A stretch of DNA of 64,000 bases from Candidatus Saccharimonadota bacterium (GTDB taxonomy: Bacteria > Patescibacteriota > Saccharimonadia > Saccharimonadales > Saccharimonadaceae), in NCBI GenBank assembly GCA_017619315.1, contig JAFZSN010000003.1, positions 1-64,000 of the forward strand. The letters are read 5' to 3'. A model generated the notes under the pieces. It was not told the origin of the DNA, did no database searches, and saw nothing but the letters and a program-made list of their open reading frames with translations. The position numbers were made by a program, and so were the translations under genes. Below, piece by piece: positions 1 through 7,708 of this stretch; the stretch's first letter is position 1, and the number at the start of each line of letters is the position of its first letter.

Positions 1-243
1 ACCGGGTGGGGTCGAACCCCGCACCGGAGGTTCGGTGGTTCCCAACAAAAAGTGACTCACTGGAGCCATCTGAATGGTGGTACCGGGTGGGGTCGAACCC
101 CGCACCGGAGGTTCGGTGGTTCCCAACAAAAAGTGACTCACTGGAGCCATCTGAATGGTGGTACCGGGTGGGGTCGAACCACGCACCGGAGGTTCGGTGG
201 TTCCCAACAAAAAGTGACTCACTGGAGCCATCTGAATGGTGGT
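1..243. repeat. Tandem 81-bp repeats carrying a tRNA 3' end
   Basis: Three consecutive 81-bp units start at 1, 82 and 163 and run into tRNA-Met at 237. Each unit contains, in tRNA sense (minus strand), a T-loop TTCGA, the acceptor 3' strand CGGTACC and an encoded ACCA tail, so each is a copy of the 3' end of the adjacent tRNA-Met joined to about 55 bp of other sequence. Units are almost identical; the third differs by one base in the T-arm, restoring a pair seen in the real tRNA. The array probably continues left of the window. Because 81 is a multiple of three, it creates a spurious repetitive open frame. The units could be duplications from integration or slippage at a tRNA, or tRNA-like decoys; the function is unknown. 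Confidence 0.9.
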
Positions 244-313
244 ACCGGGTGGGGTCGAACCACCGACCTTGGGCTTATGAGTCCCACGCTCTAACCAGCT
301 GAGCTACGGTACC
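237..313 (-). tRNA. tRNA-Met (CAT), elongator type
   Basis: The minus strand folds as a cloverleaf: acceptor GGTACCG/CGGTACC, anticodon loop CTCATAA (anticodon CAT), T-arm GGTGG-TTCGACC-CCACC with perfect pairing, discriminator A and an encoded CCA (237-239). The anticodon stem has one A-G mismatch at its loop end (31-39). The perfect acceptor pair at position 1-72 argues for elongator rather than initiator tRNA. Its 3' end is the source of the tandem copies to its left. Confidence 0.92.
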
Positions 314-359
314 GTGCTGATATTATAGCATATCTTTTAGATTTGGTACACCCTATCAG

Positions 360-434
360 TGGTACACCCGACCGGAATCGAACCGATATTGTTGGTTCCG
401 GAAACCAATGTTCTATCCGTTGAACTACGGGTGC
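360..434 (-). tRNA. tRNA-Arg (CCG)
   Basis: Cloverleaf on the minus strand with acceptor GCACCCG/CGGGTGT, anticodon arm TTGGT-TTCCGGA-ACCAA giving anticodon CCG, a T-loop starting TTCGA, discriminator A and encoded CCA at 360-362. It reads CGG codons. It lies between tRNA-Met and tRNA-Arg(TCT) on the same strand with about 50-60 bp between genes, so the three may be transcribed together. Confidence 0.93.
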
Positions 435-490
435 GAATACTTACTAAACCCCCAACGAGATTAACCGCACATATATACCAACCTAAAAAA

Positions 491-565
491 TGGTAGGGCC
501 GGATGGAATCGAACCATCATTGTATCCTTAGAGGGGATATGTCCTATCCGTTGAACGACGACCCC
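491..565 (-). tRNA. tRNA-Arg (TCT) with C at position 33
   Basis: Minus-strand cloverleaf with acceptor GGGGTCG/CGGCCCT (two wobble pairs), anticodon stem TATCC/GGATA and loop CCTCTAA, giving anticodon TCT for AGA codons. Encoded CCA at 491-493. The base before the anticodon is C instead of the almost universal U33. The gene's 5' sequence (GGGGTCGT) is repeated twice just upstream, at about 637 and 714, inside a palindromic element. Confidence 0.9.
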
Positions 566-720
566 AAGTGAGTTAATAAAACAAAACTTGTTTTGTTTTA
601 TTAACGAACGCAGGGAGGCGACGACCTTTGGTCGACGACCCCAAACGAGTTTAATAATTAAAACTTGTTTTAATTATTAAACGAGTGCAGGGAGACGAAG
701 GCTTTAGCCTACGACCCCAA
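561..720. repeat. Two-unit palindromic element beside tRNA-Arg(TCT)
   Basis: Two diverged units of about 77 bp. Each has a perfect 16-bp-stem, A/T-rich palindrome with TT in the middle (572-605 and 649-682), then a conserved GCAGGGAG core (610-617, 687-694), then a short hairpin with a TTT(A) loop (622-634, 699-710), and ends in CGACCCCAA, a copy of the tRNA 5' end. The palindromes differ in sequence but keep length and loop, so structure rather than sequence is conserved. No coding sequence is visible. The same order of parts recurs at 32124-32256 and partly at 39774-39848. Confidence 0.75.
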
Positions 721-735
721 CATTGATATTATACA

Positions 736-1485
736 CTATTTCTCTGGTTTTCTCAACTTGTAGTAGATTGAAGGCGCAAATCTAATCGGCGCAAGCAACT
801 TCTGCGCCTTATTTTCCATTTTCACCAAATTCTTTGTTCCAAACACCTTCTTTAGACCCTTGCTTCTAAAGTTAGATACCGACAACACTCTCTCGCGCTT
901 AAAACCAACCTTATCAAAAATCTCTTCCACATATTTCGGGTGATAATTGTAAAAGCCGTCCTTCGAAATCTCTTTATAATTGGCCACTTTTTTATCAAAT
1001 GGGTTGACTTTACTCCTTCTAGTAATAAAACGAACTATCTTCGGCAAAGTCCGCTTGTTAGCGACCTCAATAACTGCGACTCCACCTGGCTTCAGCACCC
1101 TATAGAGTTCCGCCACCGCCTTATCCAAATGCTTCAAATGATGAGTCACTCTCACCATCATTAGACCATCCAACTCACCATCCTTAAACGGCAACTTGTA
1201 GATATCCCCCGCCTTAGTATCAATTTTGTCACCATAGATTTCTTTCGCCTGTTTCAACTCGGACTTAGAATAATCAAAAATAACAACTTTCCGTGCTCTT
1301 TTAAGATACTCATTGGCGAGCCTTCCGTATCCACCGCCAATATCCGCGAATTTCTCCATTCGCTTCGGTAATAATTTCCGTATCGCCATGCGGTCTGCCT
1401 GGTCTTCATACTCACGGTCAGCATCTTCCCAGAAGATTTTTTTGTAGTCATATCCGTTATAGTCAGAAACAATTTTTTCACTCAT
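736..1485 (-). CDS. SAM-dependent class I methyltransferase
   Basis: A 249-residue protein with the Rossmann methyltransferase signature: motif I ADIGGGYGRL (residues 47-56), an acidic residue ending strand beta-2 (VVIFDYS), and LKPGGVAVIEV near residue 131, as in the Methyltransf_11/25 families. These enzymes use S-adenosylmethionine; the substrate cannot be told from sequence. No signal peptide or membrane segment, so cytoplasmic. The start is chosen because a TATAAT box (1493-1498, minus strand) sits 7 nt before this ATG, implying a leaderless mRNA. pilB follows upstream on the same strand with its own promoter, so this is probably a single-gene unit. Confidence 0.85.
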   Translation of the reverse strand: MSEKIVSDYNGYDYKKIFWEDADREYEDQADRMAIRKLLPKRMEKFADIGGGYGRLANEYLKRARKVVIFDYSKSELKQAKEIYGDKIDTKAGDIYKLPFKDGELDGLMMVRVTHHLKHLDKAVAELYRVLKPGGVAVIEVANKRTLPKIVRFITRRSKVNPFDKKVANYKEISKDGFYNYHPKYVEEIFDKVGFKRERVLSVSNFRSKGLKKVFGTKNLVKMENKAQKLLAPIRFAPSIYYKLRKPEK

Positions 1486-1503
1486 AATAGCAATTATATC
1501 ACA

Positions 1504-3126
1504 CTATATTACTCTAGAGATCTCTTCGAGCGTCGTATCGCCACGAAGTACCGCTAGCACCCCTTTCTGTTCCAGAGTCAACATTCCATTTTTCCTCGCT
1601 GTCTCTTCAATCGCATCAGTATTGATATCAGCCACATCGCCACGGATGTACGCCTGAATGTCGTCCGACACAATCAACTGCTCCATAATCATCGTTCGGC
1701 CTTGATAACCAAATGGATCTTCCTCAGTCTTCACCGGATCATAAAGTGTAATATTCTCCAAATTCGCTCCACCCAGCTTCTCCTGCGGCACGCCCTCGAG
1801 CACCTCACGAATATACTTTGCTTCCGCCTCGGTCGCTGGTCTCGCTTTCTTTGAATCGGCTAATTTTCTCACTAATCTCTGTGCCATAATCAAACGAATA
1901 GATGATGAAAAAATCGGATTCACACCAATAAGATCAATCATTCTCGAAAACGCCGCGCTGGTTGAATTCGCATGAAAAGATGACAACACCAAATGCCCCG
2001 TAATCGAAGCCTGGATCGCCGTTTTTGCCGTATCCGCATCACGAATCTCGCCCACCATCACCACGTCCGGATCCAAACGAAGTACCGATCGGAGTCCCTC
2101 TGCAAATGACCCACCATCAGTCGTATTGATCGGAATTTGCGAAATACCCGTAATCCCGTATTCGATCGGATCCTCAAGCGTAATAATCTTGCGGTCCGAA
2201 GTATTAAGAGCATTGATCATCGAGTACAAAGTCGTAGATTTACCCGAACCAGTCGGACCAACCATCAGGACCAAACCACGCGGATGCGAAATCACCTCAT
2301 TAATCTCACCACGCTCTTCATCAGAAAGCCCAAGAAGGTCCAGATTCAGCAAAGATTCGTCAAAATTAAACAACCTCAGCACAGCATCCTGTCCGTACAT
2401 CGTCGGAATCGTTTCCACACGAATATTTAACATGTGCGTAGCGCCATCTCGGTGGATTTCTTTTTGCATATGTCCAGATTGAGGCTTATTGGAAGCCGCA
2501 GACACATTTGCCCGCGACGACAATTCCCCCATAAAAATCCGGTATTTGTCCTTATCGATATTCGCCACTGGATGGAGTAAACCGTCCACTCTCATACGGA
2601 TCCGAATCTCAGTGCGCATATTTTCAATATGAATATCGCTCGCCCCCAACTTGTCCGCCTGATCAATCAGAAAATCGAATACTTTTTCTGTCGATACTTG
2701 CGCCAAAGTCTGTGACACGCTCGCAATCGTTTCCGAATCACCCTCACCCGCAATTTTAATATCGTCATAATGCACTACTCTAGGTGGATCATATCTCAGC
2801 ATAAACACTTTATAAGCCGATCCCGAAATCAAGAAAAAGTCCACCCTCTCACCTTCGTCGTTGTAAGTCCTAGTCATTTGCTCAAGCACTGTTCTCGGCG
2901 TCTGGCTCGTCACCATAAACTGATAGTGCTCCTCACCACCACCTTTTTGCAAAGGGATCATATAATTCTTGTGCATTTCCTCAACGGTCAACAAATCGGG
3001 GACCAACGGGATCTCATTTTCAAATCTTCGTGTATCAAGATAAGGTAGGCCAAGTATCCGCGCCCTACCCATCGTCGCTTGTTCTTCATTTTCGCGACGC
3101 TTCTGCTGAACTTCGCTTTCGTCCAT
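1504..3126 (-). CDS. pilB: Type IV pilus assembly ATPase PilB / GspE family
   Basis: A 540-residue secretion ATPase that powers pilin polymerisation at the inner face of the membrane. Residues 1-130 are a divergent N-terminal region; the N2 domain follows (GASDIHIE near 161), then the ATPase core with Walker A GPTGSGKST (about 290-298), Asp box ITLEDPIEY and Walker B/His-box region DPDVVMVGEIRD (352-363) followed by GHLVLSSFHAN. The four-cysteine zinc motif found in many GspE/PilB proteins is not seen. A -10 TATAAT at 3133-3138 lies 6 nt from the ATG (leaderless). A prepilin is encoded at 19290, supporting a pilus, though no PilC or PilT is in the window. Confidence 0.9.
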   Translation of the reverse strand: MDESEVQQKRRENEEQATMGRARILGLPYLDTRRFENEIPLVPDLLTVEEMHKNYMIPLQKGGGEEHYQFMVTSQTPRTVLEQMTRTYNDEGERVDFFLISGSAYKVFMLRYDPPRVVHYDDIKIAGEGDSETIASVSQTLAQVSTEKVFDFLIDQADKLGASDIHIENMRTEIRIRMRVDGLLHPVANIDKDKYRIFMGELSSRANVSAASNKPQSGHMQKEIHRDGATHMLNIRVETIPTMYGQDAVLRLFNFDESLLNLDLLGLSDEERGEINEVISHPRGLVLMVGPTGSGKSTTLYSMINALNTSDRKIITLEDPIEYGITGISQIPINTTDGGSFAEGLRSVLRLDPDVVMVGEIRDADTAKTAIQASITGHLVLSSFHANSTSAAFSRMIDLIGVNPIFSSSIRLIMAQRLVRKLADSKKARPATEAEAKYIREVLEGVPQEKLGGANLENITLYDPVKTEEDPFGYQGRTMIMEQLIVSDDIQAYIRGDVADINTDAIEETARKNGMLTLEQKGVLAVLRGDTTLEEISRVI

Positions 3127-3183
3127 GGCTAAATTATACCATAAACATTATGTTTCTTAAACGCAGTAAATACGCAAAACTAA

Positions 3184-4851
3184 TTATTTCATGCTCTTAA
3201 TGAATTCCATGAAAAGCGGATGCGGATTAAGCGGCCTGGATTTAAACTCCGGATGAGCCTGCGTTGCCGCAAAGAATTTACAACCCGGCGCTTCGATAAA
3301 TTCCACCAACTTTCCATTTGGCGAAGTCCCAACCACCTGAAGCCCGCCCTTCTCAATTTCTGGCAAAAACTTTTGATTCACTTCATAACGGTGACGGTGT
3401 CTTTCAATAACTTCCACGTTACCATCGTCCAAGATTTCTGTCCCATATGCATATTCACCTTTATCCATCGCCTTCTTATAACACTTCGCAACCTTCGATT
3501 TTGGCGCAAGTACTGCCGTATAATCACCAAGACGCATCGTCCCACCAGTAGATTCTTTACCTTTTTGCCCCTCCATAATATAAATCACATTATTCTTATC
3601 ATCTTCACTTGCGCCAAACTCTTCTGAATTTGCCCCCTTCACGCCACCTTTTCTGGCTGCTGCAATACAAGCTACCTGCATCCCAAGGCAAAGCCCAAGA
3701 TAGGGGACGTTGTGGCTTAAAGCATACTCAGCCGCTTTAATTTTTCCTTCTACACCCCTCGCACCGAAGCCGCCCGGCACTACGATCCCGTCACATTCTT
3801 TCAAAAGCTTCTTGGCTTCCGAATTCGGCTGCGACTTATCCTCAAGTTCCTCCGCATTAATCCATCTAAGATCCAAGTTCACTCCATTCCACGCCGAAGC
3901 CGCCTTAAGCGCCTCGGTCACGCACATATAAGTATCATCATTTCCAACATATTTTGCCACCAAGCCAACTTTCACCGTCTTCGTGCATTCCTTGGCACGT
4001 CTGCGCGAAAATTCTTTCCATCTCTTCATATCAGGCTCTTTATCATTGCCCACAAAATCATTCAAAATTTCAAGCACCCCAGACTTTAGCACATTAAACG
4101 GCACATCATATACGCTATTAATGTCCGGCAAATTCACCACGGCATCCGACGAAATCCCCGAAAAAGCCGCGATCTTTTCACAAATTGCTCTTGGCGCCGG
4201 ATTCTCCGTCCTGACACACACCACATCCGGAATGATCCCAAACCCACGCAGATCCTTCAAAGCATTCTGTGCCGGCTTAGTCTTTAGCTCATTTGAAGTG
4301 TGAATAAATGGCACGTACACCACACTGACATAAAGACAATTTCTTCGCCCAACTTTATTTGCAAACAAACGAATCGCCTCCACGAAAGGAAGCCCCTCAT
4401 AATCACCAATCGTCCCACCAATTTCCACAATATGGATATCGGAATCCGCCGAAGCTTTTTCAATTTTCTCGCAAACAAGTCCCGTGAAATGCGGCACCAG
4501 CTGCACCGTCTTACCATGAAAACCACCAGCGCGCTCGCGTTCGATTAATTCCTTATAAATCGAGCCCGAAAGCGTAATCGAATACTTGCTCGTCTCAAAA
4601 TCCAAAAATCTCTCATAATGACCAAGATCAAGATCTGTCTCTACACCATCATGCGTCACATAGCATTCACCATGTTCTACTGGATTAAGAAGACCCGCAT
4701 CCACGTTAAGGTATGGATCACATTTTTGCATTGTAACTTTATAACCCTTTGATTTTAAAATCGCACCGATCGACGCCGCCGTAATTCCCTTACCAACGCC
4801 CGACAACACACCACCAGTAACAAATATATATTTACACTTTTTATTTTTCAT
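3184..4851 (-). CDS. pyrG: CTP synthase (glutamine-hydrolysing)
   Basis: 555 residues, close to the usual 535-550. Converts UTP to CTP using glutamine-derived ammonia and ATP. The N-terminal synthase domain begins FVTGGVLSGVGKG (P-loop, residues 10-22). The C-terminal class I glutamine amidotransferase has the nucleophile Cys388 in GLCLGMQ and the His534/Glu536 pair in AHPEF, so both half-reactions look intact. Start supported by AAGGAGGTG about 10 nt before the ATG. No partner genes of pyrimidine synthesis are adjacent, in keeping with the scattered pathways of reduced genomes. Confidence 0.97.
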   Translation of the reverse strand: MKNKKCKYIFVTGGVLSGVGKGITAASIGAILKSKGYKVTMQKCDPYLNVDAGLLNPVEHGECYVTHDGVETDLDLGHYERFLDFETSKYSITLSGSIYKELIERERAGGFHGKTVQLVPHFTGLVCEKIEKASADSDIHIVEIGGTIGDYEGLPFVEAIRLFANKVGRRNCLYVSVVYVPFIHTSNELKTKPAQNALKDLRGFGIIPDVVCVRTENPAPRAICEKIAAFSGISSDAVVNLPDINSVYDVPFNVLKSGVLEILNDFVGNDKEPDMKRWKEFSRRRAKECTKTVKVGLVAKYVGNDDTYMCVTEALKAASAWNGVNLDLRWINAEELEDKSQPNSEAKKLLKECDGIVVPGGFGARGVEGKIKAAEYALSHNVPYLGLCLGMQVACIAAARKGGVKGANSEEFGASEDDKNNVIYIMEGQKGKESTGGTMRLGDYTAVLAPKSKVAKCYKKAMDKGEYAYGTEILDDGNVEVIERHRHRYEVNQKFLPEIEKGGLQVVGTSPNGKLVEFIEAPGCKFFAATQAHPEFKSRPLNPHPLFMEFIKSMK

Positions 4852-4944
4852 TCTATGGGCACCTCCTTACCCACCAAATTAAAATTGACCTTCTTTACTA
4901 CCATTTTAGCATAATTAATAATAAATCAAATAAAAAAATTAAAA

Positions 4945-5063
4945 AAGGACAGGATGAAGAATCCCGCGCTAAAGCGCGGGATGCGAACCTTGGGCTCGCA
5001 TCCTGTGTTCTTCTGACGAAGAAGATTTAAAAAATGACCTAAAGGCCATTTTTCAAATCTTCC
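4945..5063 (-). repeat. Overlapping hairpin array 3' of tRNA-Ser
   Basis: Directly after the tRNA-Ser CCA in its transcription direction come a long imperfect hairpin (5021-5062, arms GAAGATTT/AAATCTTC), a small TTC-TGAC-GAA hairpin (5009-5022), GGATGCGA/TCGCATCC (4979-5003) and a perfect 10-bp-stem hairpin (4961-4982), ending in a T-run. ACAGGATG (4949-4956) can also pair with CATCCTGT (4999-5006). The last three pairings share bases and are mutually exclusive. AAAGGACAGGAT from the tRNA 3' half is repeated at 4944-4954. It may be a tRNA terminator or processing region, or a mobile repeat. Confidence 0.65.
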
Positions 5064-5149
5064 TGGCGGAAAGGACAGGATTCGAACCTGCGGACGTTTC
5101 CGTCTCTGGTTTTCAAGACCAGTGCCTTCAACCACTCGGCCACCTTTCC
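5064..5149 (-). tRNA. tRNA-Ser (TGA)
   Basis: Class II tRNA on the minus strand: acceptor GGAAAGG/CCTTTCC, anticodon arm CTGGT-CTTGAAA-ACCAG (anticodon TGA), a long variable arm (GACGGAAACGTC), T-loop starting TTCGA and encoded CCA at 5064-5066. The long variable arm and anticodon identify serine. A small gene reads away from it on the plus strand. Confidence 0.95.
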
Positions 5150-5195
5150 ATCGCCTATTATAACATATTTTTCGAAAATGTGGTATAATACCTCT

Positions 5196-5300
5196 ATGGC
5201 AAGAAAAATCAAATTACGACCGATTTCTAAACAGAATCGCAATAATAATCACAAACACAGCGATAAGCGCAAACATCCGCGCCTTAAGAATGGTCTCTAA
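5196..5300 (+). CDS. 34-residue highly basic small protein
   Basis: A short frame encoding 34 residues, of which about 17 are Lys, Arg or His (begins MARKIKLRPISKQN), with no acidic residues apart from one Asp. A consensus TATAAT (5184-5189) lies exactly 6 nt before the ATG, the same leaderless layout as longer genes here, and a bidirectional terminator begins at its stop codon. Promoter and terminator fitting so tightly around 105 bp is the main evidence that it is a gene. The composition suggests nucleic-acid or ribosome binding. I do not recognise a family; it could be a short ribosomal or nucleoid-type peptide. Confidence 0.6.
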   Translation: MARKIKLRPISKQNRNNNHKHSDKRKHPRLKNGL

Positions 5301-5332
5301 AAAATAAACCCGCTCTCGCGGGATTATTTTTT
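5300..5332. terminator. Bidirectional intrinsic terminator
   Basis: Stem CCCGC-tctc-GCGGG flanked by A-run on the left and T-run on the right. It can end the plus-strand small gene (stop at 5300) and the minus-strand yebC gene (stop at 5346). Confidence 0.85.
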
Positions 5333-5345
5333 GCCATATCTAAAT

Positions 5346-6047
5346 TTACTCGGCATTCGTGTATACGTTAGTTACATCATCAAGATCATCAACTGCGCTA
5401 AGTAACTTTTCCAATTTCTCCGCACTCTCGCCTTCGACTGGCACATACGAAGTCGGCACGTATTGGAGTTCTGCCGATGTCACTGTAAGACCACCATCAA
5501 CCACGGCCTGCCTTACCTTCATCAAATCCGAAGCGTCTGTATAAATCACAGTTCCCTCATCTTCATCTACTACGTCCTCAGCGCCCGCATCAAGCGCGAC
5601 CATCATCGCGTCATCACCTTTTTCAGAAACTTCAATCACACCTTTACGCTTAAACTGAAACATCACGCTCCCAGACTCAGCCATGCGTCCGCCATTTTTA
5701 TCCAAAGTATGTCTTACTTCCGGCAAAGTCCTATTCTTATTATCTGTAGCAACTTCGATCACGATTCCTACGCCACCAGGCCCATAAGCTTCATAAACTT
5801 CTTCAATCAAAGCCGCTGCCGACTTATCTGCCACCCTCGCAATCGCACGTTCAATATTTGCCTTCGGCATGTTTGCAAGACGTGCCTTTTCAAGGACCAT
5901 TGCAAGACTCGGGTTCATTGCCGGATCAGTTCCCTGACGTGCCGCAATCGCAATCTGATTCCCAATTTTAGTAAAAAGCGCACCGCGTTTCGCGTCTACG
6001 ACCGCTTTTTGCCTTTTAGTCGTTGCCCATTTACTATGTCCAGACAT
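5346..6047 (-). CDS. yebC: YebC/PmpR (TACO1) family protein
   Basis: 233 residues, usual length about 240-250. Starts MSGHSKWATTKRQKAVVDAK, the family's N-terminal signature, followed by GPGGVGIVIEVATDNKNRT. YebC proteins have been described as DNA-binding regulators and more recently as translation factors that relieve ribosome stalling; sequence alone does not decide. GGGAG lies 8 nt upstream of the ATG. It starts 12 bp after the stop of comEC on the same strand, so the two are probably one operon. Confidence 0.92.
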   Translation of the reverse strand: MSGHSKWATTKRQKAVVDAKRGALFTKIGNQIAIAARQGTDPAMNPSLAMVLEKARLANMPKANIERAIARVADKSAAALIEEVYEAYGPGGVGIVIEVATDNKNRTLPEVRHTLDKNGGRMAESGSVMFQFKRKGVIEVSEKGDDAMMVALDAGAEDVVDEDEGTVIYTDASDLMKVRQAVVDGGLTVTSAELQYVPTSYVPVEGESAEKLEKLLSAVDDLDDVTNVYTNAE

Positions 6048-6059
6048 ATTTTTCTCCCA

Positions 6060-7523
6060 TCAAAATTTATAATCAACTTCCCTTAATTTTACCACCTTTC
6101 TCTTAATTAGTCCAATCAAAGGCACCATTAGGATCACAACATAAATCAAAAACACCTGCCATTTGTAAGTCGGAATCTCCACCAAAAACTGCCTCATCCC
6201 GCCAAACCAATTCACTACCGCGATATGAAAATCAAGCAGCATTTTAGCGCACCACGACACCACCACCTCTACGCCAGGGATACCGGCCACCACTCCCGTC
6301 ATAAAAACTAGCCCCATCGCATACGGCAAAGTCGGCAATATCAACAAATTCGCCACCACCGATATCAAAGACACCGCACCATAATAATACAAAGTCAGCG
6401 GCAACGTCATCAAAGTAGCAGAAGCGGTTACGATCACCATTTCGCCAACAAATCCCGGCTTCTTTAGACCATAAAATAACTTCCGCATTCTCGGCCCTAA
6501 CATCATTATTCCCGCATAACTCGCAAACGAAAGTAACCACGACAAATTCGTTAAATACATTGGTTCGATCACGAGTGTAAAAGCCATCGTAATTATAATC
6601 AGTCGCCACGGCGCCATTTTTCTACCAAAATACCAAGTCACAAGCGCGAGGCTCGTCATCACCCCAGCCCTGAGGATCGAAGGAGTCCACCCCACCATAC
6701 ACATAAAAAACGCCACAAATAGCACCGAAAACAAAAGGCCGACAAATCTCGATAATTTCCCAAAAATCTTCCTCGCCACCCCCACCAAAATCGCCAGATG
6801 CGCCCCGCTCGCCACCACAATATGTACAAGCCCCACCGTCCTTAAATTCTCATTTAATTCATCAGAAAGCCCCGTCCTCATACCAAGTAGATACGACAGC
6901 CCAAGCGAAGCTTCCGATTCCGGCAAAAGTTCTCGTATCCTCTCCGCAAACCAATTCCGAACCTTAAGCACCAAATCCCCCGGCTCCGGCCTCTCCCATT
7001 TAGTAAGCTTCGGCCGATACATATACCCAGCATACACACCAAACCCACTAGACATTTTTCCCGCAAGCTCCACTCTATCGCCTCGCCCCAACTCTTCATT
7101 TTTGTTTAGCGACACATACAAATTTCCCTTGAGCTCCACTTCTCCAATTCTTAATTCCCTGAGTTTGCATTTCGTCACCGTTTCATCCGTTTCCGGATCA
7201 CCGTCCACCACGCCCATGACCACCACATCTTTGTCGACAAGCCCTCTCATATAATTCTCGCCCATTAGCTCCCCCGCAATCCTAAAAAACACCAGAATCA
7301 TCCCAGCAATAAAAGCCACCACCACGAGCATCAACTTTGGCCTCAAATATACCAGCACCAGAAGCACCACTACCACACCAATCCACACCGGCGACGCAAA
7401 ATAATTAACCCGAAAAACTATCCCAATGATAGCGCCGACAATTACACCCACGGAAAAAGCCACCACCATATAAGACTGGTGCACACTGCGAAATAAAACC
7501 CCAAACTTTTTCATACCAGCCAT
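6060..7523 (-). CDS. comEC: ComEC/Rec2 competence channel protein, short form
   Basis: 487 residues, an integral membrane protein with roughly ten hydrophobic segments. It has the ComEC N-terminal soluble domain (DUF4131-like, about 70-170) and the Competence domain with GLVHIVVASGAHL, the most conserved motif. ComEC forms the inner-membrane pore through which single-stranded DNA enters. Many homologues (700+ aa) carry a C-terminal metallo-beta-lactamase-like nuclease; that domain is absent here and the frame ends shortly after the last membrane segment with a basic tail. With pilB and a prepilin it suggests natural DNA uptake. Start could be Met1 or Met4; no clear ribosome site. Confidence 0.9.
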   Translation of the reverse strand: MAGMKKFGVLFRSVHQSYMVVAFSVGVIVGAIIGIVFRVNYFASPVWIGVVVVLLVLVYLRPKLMLVVVAFIAGMILVFFRIAGELMGENYMRGLVDKDVVVMGVVDGDPETDETVTKCKLRELRIGEVELKGNLYVSLNKNEELGRGDRVELAGKMSSGFGVYAGYMYRPKLTKWERPEPGDLVLKVRNWFAERIRELLPESEASLGLSYLLGMRTGLSDELNENLRTVGLVHIVVASGAHLAILVGVARKIFGKLSRFVGLLFSVLFVAFFMCMVGWTPSILRAGVMTSLALVTWYFGRKMAPWRLIIITMAFTLVIEPMYLTNLSWLLSFASYAGIMMLGPRMRKLFYGLKKPGFVGEMVIVTASATLMTLPLTLYYYGAVSLISVVANLLILPTLPYAMGLVFMTGVVAGIPGVEVVVSWCAKMLLDFHIAVVNWFGGMRQFLVEIPTYKWQVFLIYVVILMVPLIGLIKRKVVKLREVDYKF

Positions 7524-7592
7524 TTATCACACGCAGCAAAATAATACAACCACCACAAATCGCTTACGGTTTTAACCAACCCCACAAAGTGT

Positions 7593-7598
7593 TATAAT
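7593..7598 (+). promoter_or_regulatory. -10 box of tRNA-Arg(TCG) and perhaps the ABC operon
   Basis: TATAAT ends 9 nt before the first base of the tRNA, leaving almost no 5' leader. No terminator is visible between the tRNA and the ABC transporter genes, so this promoter may serve both. Confidence 0.6.
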
Positions 7599-7607
7599 AT
7601 AAAAAGT

Positions 7608-7684
7608 GCACCGGTAGCTCAGTGGATTAGAGCATCTGTCTTCGGAACAGAGGGTCGTGGGTTCGAGTCCCTCCCGGTGTACCA
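7608..7684 (+). tRNA. tRNA-Arg (TCG)
   Basis: Plus-strand cloverleaf: acceptor GCACCGG/CCGGTGT, anticodon arm TCTGT-CTTCGGA-ACAGA (anticodon TCG), T-loop starting TTCGA, discriminator A and encoded CCA at 7682-7684. The Shine-Dalgarno site of the next gene begins only 11 nt after the CCA. Confidence 0.95.
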
Positions 7685-7708
7685 GAATAATTATTAAGGA
7701 GGAGTAGC

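Noticed and set aside
1..243. CRISPR array
   Set aside because: The units are directly abutting identical 81-bp copies with no unique spacers and contain tRNA ends.
6..302. 98-aa repetitive open frame
   Set aside because: It is produced by the 81-bp tandem tRNA-like repeat, whose length is a multiple of three, and it runs into tRNA-Met.
4926..5242. Two minus-strand frames across tRNA-Ser
   Set aside because: Both translate the tRNA and its hairpin trailer; there is no ribosome site and the composition is typical of tRNA artefacts.
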